From Daphnia carinata (lineage: Eukaryota; Arthropoda; Branchiopoda; Diplostraca; Daphniidae), in contig NC_081333.1 in assembly GCF_022539665.2 (NCBI RefSeq), positions 8,554,971 to 8,618,970 of the forward strand: a stretch of DNA of 64,000 nucleotides, written 5' to 3'. The position numbers were made by a program, and so were the translations under genes. Each line of letters begins with the position of its first letter. The stretch's first letter is position 1. The notes under the pieces were generated by a model that ran no database searches, was not told the DNA's origin, and saw only the letters and a list, made by a program, of their open reading frames with translations. This document shows positions 37,046 through 48,751 of the stretch, piece after piece.

Positions 37046-40000
37046 CTATGTGGCACGGCAATCATCGTCATGTAACAATCGATCATGAAGTGGGTGGTAC
37101 CGTAAGAGCCAATGGGTTTCCATTTCGCCTTTACCCTATTGAACGACACATGAAAAAGTTAAGTATTTTTTGGAAGCAGAAGTAGCAAAGCGTAAAATGT
37201 GGATCACCTTAACCACCACAGTTCCCCGCATTTCACAGATAAATCCAACAAAACATTGCAAAAGGTTATAAGATTCACGAGAAATATGAATTTTGCCCGG
37301 CTAGCGAAAAAATAAAGGGAATAATTTTTAACCATTTCCAATAAAACAACTATTGACTACGTAATGTACCAAACTTGTAGTTTGCATCCGAGCTGCAGTG
37401 TTGACGGTGTCACCAAAAAAACAATATCGTGGCTGTCTCCTTCCTAAAACTCCAGCAACCGCAGATCCGGAGTGGACACCTTCAAGCGTTACAATTTATG
37501 CTAAAATTGAACTGTTGAAATTGATGTGCTGCAAACCTATGCGAATCTGAACAGGTGTATCATTCTTCACGGACAACTCATTAATGACATCGCGAAATTC
37601 AAGGGCCACTAATCGAAATTTTAAAAATACGTTATTTCTTTTAAATATACTTTCAGAAAGGACATACCCATGCAAACATCTTTGACGTGCGTATCATTTC
37701 TCGTCGGTGCACCTCCGACAACCACGTATACTTTTCCTACCGTCTCCACCTGTGCAAACTAATTATACGATGCCTAAAATAAATTTTTTAAATTCTACCT
37801 TCTTACCTTGTAAATGTTGTGTTGGTCCATTATTTTGTCCAAAGCAGAGAAAATAGCATTGATGTAACTGACGGCCTCTAGCGCACTTTTAGCCATTATA
37901 TCTTCAATGTTTGTCATCTCGACAAACGAGACAGTTATGTTGTCAAAAGCCTAAGCAAACGTTTGAGCGAAGTTTGAAAAATCTTAGCAAACGTTAAACG
38001 ACAGTCACACTCACCTCGCAGGTGTCAACCGGTTCTTTGCCTCTCCGTAGGCTTTCGGCGATTGTTTGAGGAATCATAGAATACAGCAATTCGTCACCTC
38101 TTCGCTTCCATTCGTCGAGAAGTTCATGAGTTTTATGCAGCTCATTTGTTTTTTCTTCCGCTCGTTCGTACAGATCTTCCAATCTACAAGGATATCGTTT
38201 TCCATTCAAAACTGAATTTTTAAAAATTATTTCCTATGTTTTTACCTGGAATTATGCTGCTTTCCTGCCATTACCATTTCGCGACCGTGTCCGTGTAAAC
38301 TAAGATCTCCGAGAGCGAGACCCAAGTTGGACAAGTCTTCCATATCGTTAATTCTAGAACAGAAAATGTAAAATCAGTACCAATTTTTTTAATTGCTAAT
38401 AATTAATTTGCTTACAATGGATTGCATAGATATATGATTGCTTGCCAATTTTGGATATGCCGCATTTCTCCGCGAAGAAAAGTCTTCGGGGTTCGTCGTT
38501 CGACGCAGTATCTAACAACGGACGTTTACAACTACCGTTATGAACCAATGTCATTTCCAGTTCACAGGCGACACGTTTAAGTGTTACCAACTAGAGTCAA
38601 TAAAATTTCATCAAAAGCGGATATGTAGTAAAAAGAGGTAGAAAATAATTACATTTTCCCACGTGAGGTTTAATCTGGGACGTCGTAATCGAGCAACTTC
38701 TGGTAGGATTTGTCCTATCAGTATCCGCGACGGAAATATTTGCTTCATCAAGTGGCCAACAGAGATTATCTTCAGATCTGGGCTAAACAACAAACTGAAA
38801 GGGAAAAGCTTCAGCAAAATGCGACTAGAGAGATCAGTTGTTGCTTCTTTTCTGCAAGTTGTCGATCCGAGGAAGTTTCCTTTACGTTCGAGTGCCATGG
38901 CCCCATTTTCAATGGTCTTACAAGCCATGTAATTACGGTTGTCGAAATTGAGTCGAATTCGAAATTGGTATCCCACTTCATCGCATTCGTATGGATTTTC
39001 GGAAATCGCTGTCATGGAAAGACGAATTCCATAGAAATCCTTTGCAACTTGCTCTAACAAACCTGTGATAAATTGTGAAAGAGGAAGATTCAAATTCATT
39101 AGATCCCTCTTCATAGGATAGACGTCTTTTCCACCAAAATTTGCAAATCAAATGAGGGGTCAAAGAATTCAACTTACCGTAAAGGAAGGGGTAGAATCCA
39201 TTACGCGATGTTCTGTAATGTACGACGACACCATGGTCATCTTCTTCCAAAACGTAAATAAAGGGATGATCCATTTTTGGGTACCTGTATTTCATATGTA
39301 GATGAACGCTGTCTATTCCGGAAAGGAAGTGGCAAAAGAAACGTCCACAACTCTATAATGAACAAAAAAAAGACAGCATATAGTAGTCTATCAAACAATT
39401 TCAGTCGTGATCATTTGATCTTAGAACTACGTTGGCCCATTTTGTCTGTTTCACGCATCCGCACTAAATTATTACTTCTAACTGCTCATCGACACGCCTG
39501 CTTTTTGAACTTACTGCGATTTAAAACTAAAAATCAATATAATCTCTATAAAGAATATAAAGAAGTTTAGTTATTCGAAACTTGATATTACAAATACAAT
39601 TTCTTCAGTTCGTCAATAAATCCTGCCGACCTTCTTTTTCGTTGAATTGTGATTTTCCGTTATCCTCTTACACTAAAGTTTTCACGAACATACTAGATTG
39701 GCACCAGTCTTGTAGACGTACCCAAAAAACCAATTTGTATCGTAGTCAGCATAGACGGATGAAGCCCGTCACTAAAAGAAAATAACAAAAAAAAAAAAGA
39801 TTACGTCTTTTTACTTTGATTAGTGTTTCATATTTGAAGGCCCGAGCAGCTCGTATGAAGCAGCGTCCAAAGTAAGTAAGACAATCTTCTGCGGTCGAAG
39901 CGTCAGCTATTAAGGTCACGGCGGCGTTCGCTAATTTCATAACCAATTCCTAGTCACAGAGAACGTTCGAAATTAACAGTTGATGGGTAATAAATGAGTT

Positions 40001-40945
40001 AGAGTATCAGCTTGTTACTTCTGGATAGATGCTGTGAGTGCAAAACGTGGTGTTCTGGTAACCCGCATTTTCAAGAAGAGACAGCCATACATCATTTCCA
40101 TACTCCATCTAAGTTGACGCGTGTGCATAACACAATCAAGAATGAGATAGGAAACAAAAGTCGATAAAGAAAAGGTCTTGAATTTCTACTGCACGCGTAG
40201 CCAATTGAAATTATTAGGTGCACAACTTGTTTAGGGGAGATTAAATTCGTAAGTCCTTTCTGATTCATCTACAAAAATTGTAGCGAGAATTCAAAGTTAT
40301 AGCTTTCCACAGCGTATAAATAAATAAATTAAAGCATGTTTTTCTTTCGAATTCCAGCATGTAGAACACGGTCTCCTACCGCCTGAGTAAGAATTTCCAT
40401 ATCAATCGACAGCTTTCCCATGAAAAGCCTTCAGCAACATACTTTTATCGGCAAGGGACCCTCAGCTCCAAAAATCGACTGCCTTGTTTTTGCCACACAT
40501 TACGAAAAGGACAACCGAGGATCCAGATTTAGTTCCCAGCCTTTTCTGATGTTTCTCTGCCATATTGCACGCCCACGAATGTTATTTTCTTCTACCTACG
40601 CGCATTATTGTAAATAAAGCAACATCTGGGTTGCCGTATTCTCTAATGAAAATGTTGCGTCCTATTCGCATAGGTATAAACGTGTCATTACACTGCTATC
40701 TTATATAAACTTATGGTCCCATGAAGCTTCTAGGCATTAATAACGCTATTCACTATTTATTGCTAGCGCGTCTGTATCCTTTACGATGTACGTGCTCTTA
40801 TTCTACGATTTTTAACATTTCAGTTGAAACATTCACTATGTGCCAGCAACTTTACGAACTGTAGTCGGAATCAAATAAATGACAAGTGGAAATAAATTTG
40901 TACCTGAATAATGGAACCTATGGTCTCGAATATTAATCCATACAT
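37046..40945 (-). pseudogene. Gyc89D-like: Atypical soluble guanylate cyclase, Gyc-89D-like, copy B, with a 1-nt frameshift
   Basis: Fourteen exons (40904-40945, 40019-40108, 39815-39949, 39178-39352, 38653-39062, 38416-38590, 38246-38353, 38015-38183, 37807-37950, 37668-37749, 37537-37608, 37370-37479, 37208-37300, 37046-37135) match copy C one for one and would encode about 631 aa. Exon 6 is 175 nt where phase needs 176. Within it the frame changes after EPRRLF and the family sequence ([20 protein letters not shown]) continues in the next frame. Read as written, translation stops at the exon 6/7 junction. Everything else is intact: haem His H106 (IDSVHLHM), YRTSR, LLYSMIP, NTAAR. The metal aspartates are replaced (FVEM; VGKVYV). 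The usual KMPRYC is RQPRYC. So this is a very young pseudogene, a tolerated frameshift or a sequence error; the last would make it a normal gene. Confidence 0.85.
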
Positions 40946-41331
40946 TTTCGAAGAGATCCGATCCCAACAAAGTCGGAAGGTGGAAATAAATCGATTCTGT
41001 TGTGACTTTCAATAGATGAGGCCTAGCTTCTATCGAAGAACTCGGAGACAAAAAAATGATAGGATTTAGTCTCGAGTGGCAATCTTGATGCTTGAGTAAT
41101 AGCACTTTTTTTTTACCGTTTCCTTCATCCACACCTGTTACTTAGCTGACAAGTACCCTTTGCGTAGCCTTACAAAAATCAGTTTAGTAGAAGAAATGCG
41201 TAGAAGTGGAGGCTGAAAAAGACAAGAAAATGGCTTTCAAGTTATCACTGTTCTTTTTGTCCCGATGAATGCAATTTGTTTCTTACCTGTGGAAGGAAAC
41301 GCGTCTTTTGATTTATCCGACGTATGTTACG

Positions 41332-41345
41332 CGCTTATATACCGG
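41332..41345 (-). promoter_or_regulatory. TATA box and spliced leader of cyclase copy B
   Basis: GGTATATAAGCG on the minus strand. A likely leader exon starts 25-30 nt downstream and ends at 41287 (CCACAG/GTAAGA). A matching acceptor (TTTTTCAG) lies at 41213, so the exon holding the ATG would run leftwards from 41212. Inferred from consensus sites only. Confidence 0.5.
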
Positions 41346-43497
41346 TATTCAAGTGGGAGCTCTCTAAATGTGCGCGGTATCATTTGGAGCTTGATACGCC
41401 AACAGCTTTAAATCGCGGGAGCATGCGTACATGATCATGCTATCATGCTGCCTAAAAGGGATAATAATTCATTTTATTTTTCATTAAAACATTTTTGGAG
41501 TTTATTAACACAAAATGAAATTCTTTTTTACTAAAATCAATATATTGATAATATAGTTTATGAATAAAAAAAAAGAAATGTGTTTATGGTGAGCCAAACG
41601 TACCTGAGAGACTCTGGATGTCGCCGGTGTGACTCCGATGATAGTTGTTGCCCTTCATGATGTTGGACATTCGACGGATGAATGCACATATCAGGCAAAG
41701 ACACTCCCTGATGGGAAACCTGAGAGATAAATGGTTGTACCTATAGCCACGGAACTTAAGACGATAATGTTCTTTGCAACCTGTCGCTGGCGTCCGCACA
41801 AAAAAGCCATTATGGATCGTTAATATATAACTGCACGTATAAATGAAGGTTGACAGCATTCGCAAGAGGGTCGCTTGACTGGTAGGATGTGTCGAAACCC
41901 CACCGTAGCATTTCTTACACATTTCTATCCGTCTTTTCTTATGTAACCACGCAGCCACACATATGCGGCCCATTCGATTTTGTCAGTTCCAATGAAGTAC
42001 AGCATTACCATTGCTGGATCAGCGTAGCAAGGGGAAAAGGAAAAAAAAAATCCTTACCAATAACATTATAGAAAAGCTGAGATACTCCAAATCATTAAAA
42101 ACAACAATAGAACATTTACTTTATTCTACAAAGTTATTGGAGGCAGATAGATAAAGAAATTCCGCCGAGAAAAGTTTAATTTACGTAGCTCAAGACCAAA
42201 GGTATGCTAGAGGTAGGGTAGGAATAACGAGAAAACGAAATAAAGAAAAACGGTGGCCATAATGGATTTTTGGTCTCCCTTTCCTCAATTTCGATGCGCT
42301 GACGCATTCCGTACCTAAAAGATGTGCTGTTTCTCGGGATCGTCGAAAATAAAATATATTTTAAAACAAATAACTGCTGACGAGATAATGGGAAACAATA
42401 ACTAAAAGCGATAAGACAGAGACAGTGAACACAAATTCGAGTCTACGACCCGATTTGCTTTGTCTTATTAACCACAACCTGGCATATTGCAGATGAGCGC
42501 ATACAAGAACGTGTAAGAAACAAAAGGTATTTAAATTAAGATGTAGATAATTTACAAACCATTTATTCAGCTGGTGGTATTTGTACATTAAACGGCAGCG
42601 ATATCACTGTAATGCTGGTAGCTCCCTCGTAGCTATGTTCCCTCGTAGCTATTCAAGTTTTGTGCGAACGCCGAATCAGCTACCTAAAACAACGTTGGCC
42701 GTACCTGTTAATTTCGCCATCTTGTTAGCCAACACCAAGTACAAGATAATATCCACGCATTCACTGCTGCTTAATTGTCTTTTCAAATACAGAAGGGCCT
42801 GCCGAATCACTCGAACCGCATGTCTCGATGATTCAAACGTGTTAAACTAACAATACTTTCAATCGATGCCCAATATTTGCCAGAATGACACAATGTGCGG
42901 ACATAGAGAAGCTGTGATCGATGCACTACACTACACCTAGTACACCAGTCAAAACGAGAAACACTAATCATACACAAAGATATTTTCACTGTCGTTTACC
43001 TTTGGACTTTCTGCCACGTCTGCTAGTTTCTTCATCGACACGTTACCTACTGGAGCCTTTTGCCACGCACGCAGCGTTAGCCTGTTGGGCAATTTCAGAA
43101 GTAGGATGAGGCCGAAAAGGAAGGGTTCGCAATTCTCAGGCTGTCTACCTTTTTTCTAAAATTTCCAACGGAAAGGTAATGGTAAGAAATTTAATTCTTA
43201 TCCCAACCTTCTCCACAGTTTTCTACCTCTTCCTCTTTTACATGCGTCAGTTGTCAGTGACAACTTACACGGACTGCTGGGGTCGTCCAGAAACCAATGT
43301 ATGTCGTATGAGATCACGAATTTTAAATTTTATTTGGCAAAAAAAAGAATAGCAATTGAGATACCACACATTCTTTAATTCCTAACAGTATGGAGATCGA
43401 GCGGCTCATAATGGACGTTCGTATCATACGTTGGTTAATTCCAGAATGACCAAGGAAAAGGAAGTAAGAGTGTAATTGAATTTTTCCAGGTGCTCCG
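41346..43497. other. Intergenic spacer between cyclases B and C
   Basis: About 2.2 kb. A 129-codon minus-strand frame (41584-41973) has no recognisable domain or splice partners, and I do not call it a gene. No other structure was seen. Confidence 0.4.
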
Positions 43498-46400
43498 CTA
43501 GAGGAAATCAGATTCTTCGTCGTCAAGGGAAAATTTCTTCTGGAGCGGCTGGTATCGTAAAAGCCAATGAGTTTCCATTTCGCCTTTGCCCTGTGAATTG
43601 TTAAAAAACAAAGCAAAGCAGATTTTAATGTTTGGAACAATAAGGATATCAGAACAACAAATCACCTTAACCATCACGATTCCGCGTGGTTCACTAATGA
43701 ATCCATCAAAGCATTGCAAAAGGTTGTAAGCCACGCGCGAAATTTGAATTTTGCCAGGCTAGCTCAACAATGTCAGGCGAACAAGATGAAGAAACCAAAG
43801 AAAAGTAAATGCCATTTTGCAAGTTTTCCTATAGTATTAATCAATAAAATTGAGTTGTGTACCAAACTGGTGCTTTGCATGCGGGCTGCAGTGTTGACAG
43901 TGTCACCAAAAAAACAATAGCGAGGCATTTTTCTGCCCAAGACTCCAGCAACCGCAGGACCAGAATGAACTCCTGTATGTTTGAAAACAATGAACTACTG
44001 ATCATAGCATTTAGAACCACAGATAGCAAACCTATACGAATCCGGACACGTGTGTCGTTGTTCACAGACAACTCCTCCATCACATCACAGAAGCCAAGTG
44101 CCACTAAAACATGAAAATAAAAATCTTGTCCATTTTGGCAATTGTTTTCCAATTTTTCAAAGCATTAAGATCGTACCCATACACACATCTTTTATGTGCG
44201 TTTCGTTTTTGGTTGGAGCACCTCCAACTACCATGTACACATTCCCTATCGTCTCCACCTATGCGTCATTACAGACCAATTATCAAATCCAAACTTTTTG
44301 CCAAATTCTTAACTTACCTTGTAAACGTTGTGTTGATCAATCACATTGTCAAGTGCAGAGAAAACGGCATTCATACAACTGACAGCCTCTAGTGCACTTT
44401 TAGTCATTAGATCGTCCATGTTTGTCATTTCCACAAACGAGATAGTTACACATTCAAAAGCCTTTGATCGGATACAACAGGAAGTACGCCCAAAAATTTT
44501 ACTGTCAACTAGAATTAAAATTAAATATGTAAATAAAAATATTTACCTCGCAAGTGTCAACTGGCTCTTGGCCTCTTCGTAGCCCTTCGGCAATGGATTG
44601 AGGAATCATGGAATAGAGCAGCTCGTCACCTCGCATTTTCCATTCGTCGAGAAGTTCGTGCGTTACTTGCAATTGGTTTGCCTTTTCTTCGGCACGTTCG
44701 TACAAATCTTCCAATCTTAAAAATATTTTTTTTATGATTTCCATGTCATTACAGGTTAATAAGATAACATACCGCCTACCTAGAATTGTGTTGTTGTCCT
44801 GCCATGATCATTTCGCGACCATGTCCGTGTAAAGTGAGATCACTAAGCGTGAGTCCCAATTCGGACAAATCATCGATGTTGTCAATTCTAGAATGCAAAG
44901 AAATTAAAAGCGTCCACAAATTGCTCTCTTTCATTGAAATTACAGCGGATTGCAGAGATATATGATGGCTTGCCAATCTTTAATGTGTCGCATTTCGCCA
45001 CGAAGTAAAAGATAATTAGGTTCCACTCTTTTTGATTTGTATGATATTGTCCTGGAAATCTTCGACAATGAATTTTCGTCAGTGGTTTGCGTAACCAACA
45101 TCATTTCAAGCTCACACGCAACGCGCTGAAGAGTGACCAACTAAAAGAATTAAACACGTCTAGTTAAGATCGGTTTAAAGATATAACATTAACATCAAAG
45201 CCATTTGGTTTTTTACATTTTCCCAGCTGAGATTTAACCTGGGGCGTCGCAACCTTGCAACCTCAGGGAGGGATTGTCCGATCAACTTGCGACGCGAAAA
45301 CAATTGCTTCAGCTGATAACCAACAGAGATTATCTTGAGATCCAACCGGAAAATCATGCTGAAGGGAAACAGCTGCAATAAAATGCCGCTCGATAGTTCA
45401 GTCAGCGGTTTGTGCTGCTTGTTGCACTTTAGATTGCCGAGGAAATTCCCTTTGCGCTCCAGCGCAATCGCACCATTTTCCATGGCCTTACAAGCCATGT
45501 AATTCCGATTGTCAAAATTGAGCCGAATTTGATATTTAAGGCCTTCTTCATTGTTTTCATTTGGTTTATCTGGAAGCAAGGGCGTAGAAATATGCAGGTC
45601 GTAAAAATCTTTGGCGACCTGCTCTAATATGCCTAATCAGAAGAGAAAGTAGCAAACTTTTCAGATTAAATCTTCTTTTCTTATCTTTTTTTTTCACTTC
45701 TAAAAATACATAGCCTAAGGCAGCAATGGCAAAATGTAGACTAATAAGGAAAGAGCTCCATTATTTCATTTAAAAAAATTGTGCCAGATTGCAAAATGTT
45801 TACCATAAAGGAAAGGAGGAAAGCCGCTCCGGGAAGTCCTATAATGGATGACGACGCCATTCTCGTCTTCCTCGAGAATGTAAATGAAAGGATTATCCAT
45901 TTTGGGGTAGGTGTATTTCATATGCAAGTGAACACTATCGATTCCGGAAAGAAAATCGCAAAAGAATCGTCCACATCTCTATTCATAAATGGAAAAATGT
46001 GATCAAAAATCCAACAAGTTGTGTATCCAAATACACGGAACAGGTGGAATCAGATGCGCATATGACACAGAATAGAAAGATAAGCCTTACTTTGATGTAT
46101 TTTTCATATCCAAAAGTCCCAGCTGCTCGGATGAAACAGCGACCGAAATACATAATAACATCTTTTACAGTTAAACCGTTGCCGATTTCAGTTACGGCAG
46201 CGTTCGCTAGGTTTGCAACCAAATCCTAAAAGACATTTGTTGAATCATTACATTTCTAATTTACAAGTTAATTATTGTTTTCCAAAAGAAATTACATCTG
46301 GATACACACTATGCGTGCAGAAAATTATGTTTCGGTAGCCTACTTTTTCTAGAAGCGAGAACCATAGATCGGTTCCATATTCTGCCTAAATAGAAATATG

Positions 46401-46939
46401 TAGAGTGAGACGGACGTTAATTGGCCATAGATGCAAAACATGCAAAACATTGCTAATTTTATTTACTTAATCCTACCCAAAATTATAATTAAACTAAAAA
46501 AGTAAGTTGATGTTTTCACTTTTCTTCAATTAATGACCATGAAAGCAGGTCAGGTAACTTGAGGCGCTCTCATTTTTTGAAAGCGATCAGTTTATAAGAA
46601 ATAATAAAGACAAATAAAGTAATGCAACGAAGGGTTGTAAAAGTTTACTTACCGTAAAAAGTTTCTTAATTGGCTAAGCAATTAAAACATATGCCTATTA
46701 ATGGAGGTCTACTGCTTAATTAAAAATTATTGGATACAACGGGGTTTTCGATCCACTACTGTCATCGTTATAGTTCATAGCGCCGATTGGCCTAATTTCT
46801 ATTTCTCTAGAAAATCTCTCTTTTCTATTACTCTAGAAAGCCTGATAAACTAGGTGTAACAGAGCCATCGTTTAAAATAAAAGACAACATTCCTTACCTG
46901 AACGACAGATCCTATGGTCACGAAAATTATTCCGTACAT
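43498..46939 (-). CDS. Gyc89D-like: Atypical soluble guanylate cyclase, Gyc-89D-like, copy C
   Basis: Fourteen exons (46898-46939, 46296-46385, 46091-46225, 45804-45978, 45217-45632, 44944-45140, 44780-44887, 44547-44715, 44318-44461, 44177-44258, 44032-44103, 43863-43972, 43666-43758, 43498-43590) give 641 aa in phase. H-NOX domain with His at H106 ([10 protein letters not shown]) and Y135-x-T-x-R139; HNOBA region; helix [16 protein letters not shown] ending in LLYSMIPQ; cyclase domain from about 445. First metal position is Glu (FVEM, E455). The second is Asn (IGNVYM, N498) where the other copies have Lys. Base-binding YKVET and MPRYCFFG and transition-state NTAAR are kept. It is closest to copy B: same 14-exon layout and similar C-terminal exon ([13 protein letters not shown]). 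Expected to act in the cytosol as a dimer with a catalytically competent partner, making cGMP in response to O2 or NO; this is inference from the family. Confidence 0.92.
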
Positions 46940-47137
46940 ACTAGAATATTGATTTACGGTGCTAAACCAAAGAAGTTTTGTTTTTGAATCTTCCAATTCA
47001 AGGAATGAGGAAATTTAATCTGGAAAATAAAAAAAAAATGAAAAGATATATTTATTTTCTTTAACGTGCCAAAGAAACTTGTCGAATGCGAACTTGCTGT
47101 GCGGTCGAAAATTTCTGGTTAATGGCACTCAACACAG

Positions 47138-47148
47138 CCTTTATATAA
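47138..47148 (-). promoter_or_regulatory. TATA box of cyclase copy C
   Basis: TTATATAAAGG on the minus strand, about 200 nt upstream of the ATG. A strong acceptor (TTATTTTCCAG, near 47020) between it and the ATG suggests a 5' UTR intron, as in copy B; the donor is unclear. Confidence 0.5.
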
Positions 47149-47149
47149 C

Positions 47150-48751
47150 CTATCAACACTACAATTTCGAGCTACTGTTGATGTCCAAATGCCTGACCAG
47201 TTTTCCCATCCGCATGCACTAATCTATTGCAGTGTGGGTCTCACTTACTAACCGGCGCACTGTTTCTAAAGAAATCTTGGAATGAGAATTCACTTACTAA
47301 ACACCTCCAGGTGGACATTTTGGTATAAATAGATTCAGTTACTAAATATAGAACAACTCACGGAATTGGCAGGTATAGAGGGATTTCCTTGATGAATACT
47401 TTAAATAAGTCAGGCATCACGGATCACATTTTACTTCTAAATAAAAATCTGAGAGGAAACAAAAAAGCCAAATATGAAGCTACAGCTCTTCTGCTTGCTT
47501 TTTATCTTTCCCAAGATCAAAATTCCAAGGAATACTTGTGAAATTATCAATCGTTGTTTCAACGAGAATCAGCGACGCCCCTAAGCATTTGAAAATGAAA
47601 CATGAAACAGCTAAAACTGAAAGCTCCAGTCAATAAATATAAATGATTACATATTCATTAAATTCCCAAACGATTTACGTCAACGTTACGTCATAAAATA
47701 TACTACCTGAAAAGGTGACAACGATCCGACGATTTTTACTCCGTTCCTTCATTGGGAAGTGGTTTGCTGGTTTTGTCTTTCACTAGTCACAAACAAAACA
47801 GTGTTGATGAAAACACTTGCACATCGCTGAACTCCCGGATTAAGAAAAAAACTGCATCCCACGTTTGTTGGTCCTTGTGCGGTGAGTACTTCACAATCGA
47901 CAGTCTAGTAGTGAAACCTTGGAAAATAGAAAGCCAACGAAGAACTCTCGTTGGTTTGGAAACAGCCCACCAGGGATACAAAACCTTATGTAATATATTT
48001 AATCGACAAAGTCAGAGGTAGCCTCAAACAAAGATTAATCTATTTTTACTCAACTTTTTTCTTGAAATTCTTGATTCATTGAGTTGAAAGGAGTTACAGG
48101 AATCGAGTGAAATCAGGTAGAAAAAACCCTTCGTTTGTTGCGATTGCATCTTATTCTTGTCCACTTGCAACATAATGACATCCCCGCCTGGTGTGGAAAA
48201 AGAGCTAAAACTTACCAGCAAATGAAAATATTGGAAACTCGTCGTGGACGGAGATATGAATCACCTATGAATCAGCGTTCGATTTGTGTAGAACCCTGTA
48301 AATTTTCTTGTGTGATGAAGCGAATTTTCCAGACGCATTAGACGGAATTGGCGTTAGTTATCTTTTATACAGCGTCGCATATGTAGAATCACGTCGGTGA
48401 TGGTACAGGCGATGTGTGCGCCCTTTTATTATTGGTTATTAACATACGATAAATAGGATGATTGCAACATCACTATTAATAAAAATAGATGGCTAGAATC
48501 CTGTCGATGTCTAAAGTTCGTTTGTCTTTTTTGAACAATGCGATTGGTATTTTGGGTTTTGTTCACGTAGGAAACCAACGTAAATTCGGCTAACAAGATC
48601 AACATGTGTTTGGTGCTCGTCTAAACATTGTCAAAATTTGCCTACGTTTGGCCGACCTGTAATTTTTGAGATCGATTATTTCTATTGTAATGCAGATCAG
48701 CGTGAAATTGGACGTATTGATGCGGAAGAAAACCGATGAGATTAATGGAAA
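47150..48751. other. Intergenic spacer between cyclases C and D
   Basis: About 1.6 kb with no supported gene, RNA or repeat. It should hold distal promoter sequence of copy C and the 3' UTR of copy D. Confidence 0.4.

Noticed and set aside
41584-41973. 129-codon minus-strand frame between cyclases B and C
   Set aside because: No domain, no splice partners and unremarkable composition.
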